From Pseudomonadota bacterium (GTDB lineage Bacteria; Pseudomonadota; Alphaproteobacteria; Rhizobiales; Hyphomicrobiaceae): a DNA stretch of 6,823 nucleotides. Both the position numbers and the translations under genes were made by a program. The notes beneath the pieces are model-generated. The model was not told the DNA's origin. It did not search any database and worked only from the letters and a program-made list of their open reading frames with translations. Every line of letters starts with the position of its first letter. The stretch's first letter is position 1. The stretch lies in the NCBI GenBank assembly GCA_023390485.1, contig JAEWCT010000260.1:1-6823 (forward strand), written 5' to 3'. Shown piece after piece: positions 5,951 to 6,823 of this stretch.

Positions 5951-6334
5951 GCGTTTGATGACGCGGCGCAAGTCGCTGTCGAAATCACCGCGGCCGGCAC
6001 AACAGCGTGCCGACGGGGGCACCAAAGCCCTGATCCCGTCGCGGGGTCAAATAACAAGAACTTCAATGCTTATGAGAACGGCAGGAAGTGCCCTGGAACC
6101 CCCGTAGAACCGGGCTTTACCGCCGGGAAAACTGCCTGGTGCGGCGGGCCCAGCGAGCGCAACAAATGTGTCATTTGATCGGACGGGGGTAGAATCGCCA
6201 TCTTTTCCGACCGCTCGCCGATTAGCTGGGTATTCTGGGGATCGTCACGACCGCGTGGCAATTTCCCACATTTCGATCCAGTGCTACACCTCGTCAGTTG
6301 CAGCCGGTTTGGCACGGAACGGGGACCTGAAGTT
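5951..6334. other. Stretch of about 385 bp without a convincing gene, upstream of ugd
   Basis: No frame here has good start signals and protein-like composition together. A 24-residue minus-strand frame from a GTG at 6022 (AGGG five bases upstream) ends at 5948 and is doubtful. CGACGGG (6011-6017) and CCCGTCG (6035-6041) form a 7-bp inverted repeat. CAAATG (6163-6168) and CATTTG (6172-6177) form a perfect 6-bp dyad around TGT. The last 150 bases should hold the promoter and leader of the UDP-glucose dehydrogenase gene. TAGAAT at 6190-6195 resembles a -10 box but has no fitting -35 partner. Confidence 0.4.
6163..6177. promoter_or_regulatory. Short perfect dyad upstream of ugd, possible operator
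   Basis: CAAATG, three spacer bases and CATTTG give a symmetric 15-bp site about 160 bases before the UDP-glucose dehydrogenase start and 13 bases before a -10-like TAGAAT. Symmetry and position would suit a repressor or activator site. No known regulator consensus is recognised. Confidence 0.25.
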
Positions 6335-6823
6335 ATGAAGATCTGTATGGTCGGCGCGGGATACGTCGGGCTCGTCTCAGCCGCCTGCTTTTCCGATTTC
6401 GGCTGGACTGTCACCTGCGTCGACAAGGACCCCAACCGCCTGGCTGATCTCAAGGCCGGCCGCTCCCCCATCTACGAGCCCGGGCTCGAGGCCTTGATGG
6501 AACGGAACATCAAGGCCGGGCGCCTGCTCTTCACGGAAAATCTTGGGCCTGCTGTCGCGGACGCTGACGTCGTGTTTCTGGCGGTCGGAACGCCAATGCG
6601 GCGCGGCGATGGATACGCGGATCTTTCTTATGTTTTCACGGCCGTCGAAGAAGCCGCTCCCCATTTCAATGGATTTACCGTTGTCACAACGAAATCGACC
6701 GTGCCCGTTGGAACCAGCCGCGAGATCGAGCGCCGCCTCAAGGCAAAGCGGCCGGACGCTGACGTGGCCATCTGCTCCAATCCGGAGTTTTTGCGGGAGG
6801 GATCCGCGATCCAGGATTTCACC
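6335..6823 (+). CDS. ugd: UDP-glucose 6-dehydrogenase, 3' end outside window
   Basis: The first 163 residues of UDP-glucose 6-dehydrogenase, which oxidises UDP-glucose twice with NAD+ to UDP-glucuronate in the cytoplasm, feeding polysaccharide and glycolipid synthesis. The N-terminal Rossmann fold is clear: MKICMVGAGYVGLVSA with GxGxxG at 7-12, and Asp30 at the end of the second strand for the NAD ribose. YEPGLE (47-52), VGTPMRRGDGYADLSYV (84-100), STVPVGTS (121-128) and SNPEFLREGSAI (148-159) are family landmarks. The catalytic cysteine region lies past the window edge. GGGGA (6321-6325) lies nine bases before the ATG as a loosely spaced ribosome site. The frame is intact throughout. Related UDP-mannosamine or GDP-mannose dehydrogenases share the fold, but the MKICMVGAGYVGLVSA start and FLREGSAI fit Ugd best. 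Full family length is about 430-440 residues. Confidence 0.93.
   Translation, partial: MKICMVGAGYVGLVSAACFSDFGWTVTCVDKDPNRLADLKAGRSPIYEPGLEALMERNIKAGRLLFTENLGPAVADADVVFLAVGTPMRRGDGYADLSYVFTAVEEAAPHFNGFTVVTTKSTVPVGTSREIERRLKAKRPDADVAICSNPEFLREGSAIQDFT

Noticed and set aside
6011..6041. A 7-bp inverted repeat as a possible terminator
   Set aside because: Neither strand has a T-run after the stem, and the 17-base loop makes a stable terminator unlikely; it is noted only within the intergenic entry.
5921..6178. Plus-strand open frame of 85 codons upstream of ugd
   Set aside because: It begins at a TTG with no ribosome site; the product is rich in Gly, Pro and Thr with no protein-like pattern, and it spans several hairpins.
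6070..6471. Minus-strand open frame of 133 codons
   Set aside because: It overlaps the start of ugd in antisense and has a composition typical of a shadow frame.

Overview
The window looks like a piece of chromosome from an alphaproteobacterium, probably of the Rhizobiales/Hyphomicrobiales. The GC content is high, codon third positions are GC-rich, and the encoded proteins (a GT21-type ceramide glycosyltransferase, an NPP-like phosphodiesterase, a sulfate-binding protein and UDP-glucose dehydrogenase) have the flavour of that group. The assignment is from general protein resemblance; no rRNA or marker gene is present. I see no tRNA, rRNA, CRISPR array, insertion sequence or prophage gene.

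Layout, left to right. (1) Positions 1-328, minus: the N-terminal part of a class I glutamine amidotransferase that runs off the left edge. (2) 329-529: a divergent intergenic region with two mutually exclusive hairpins. (3) 530-2365, plus: an exported alkaline-phosphatase-superfamily phosphodiesterase. (4) 2331-3554, minus: a membrane-anchored GT21 ceramide glucosyltransferase/HpnI-like enzyme, whose 3' end overlaps the phosphodiesterase tail to tail by 35 bp. (5) 3715-3978, minus: a small three-helix membrane protein of unknown role. (6) 4139-5143, minus: a periplasmic sulfate-binding protein (Sbp type) with its own downstream hairpin and no transporter subunits beside it. (7) 5247-5921, minus: a small operon of unknown proteins, with a 75-aa ORF joined by an ATGA overlap to a 56-aa ORF, ending at a strong intrinsic terminator. 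A cysteine-rich mini-ORF and an even smaller GTG ORF lie upstream of it. (8) 5951-6334: a mostly non-coding stretch with hairpins. (9) 6335-6823, plus: the first 163 codons of UDP-glucose 6-dehydrogenase, cut by the right edge.

The known genes do not form one obvious pathway. A loose envelope theme links the GT21 enzyme (glycolipid synthesis), UDP-glucose dehydrogenase (UDP-glucuronate supply) and the exported phosphodiesterase, but they are separate transcription units. The least explained part is the cluster of tiny minus-strand ORFs between 5356 and about 6022. It combines translational coupling, a clear terminator and a peptide ending in Gly-Cys-Cys, and is the best candidate for something undescribed here. 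The evidence is positional only.
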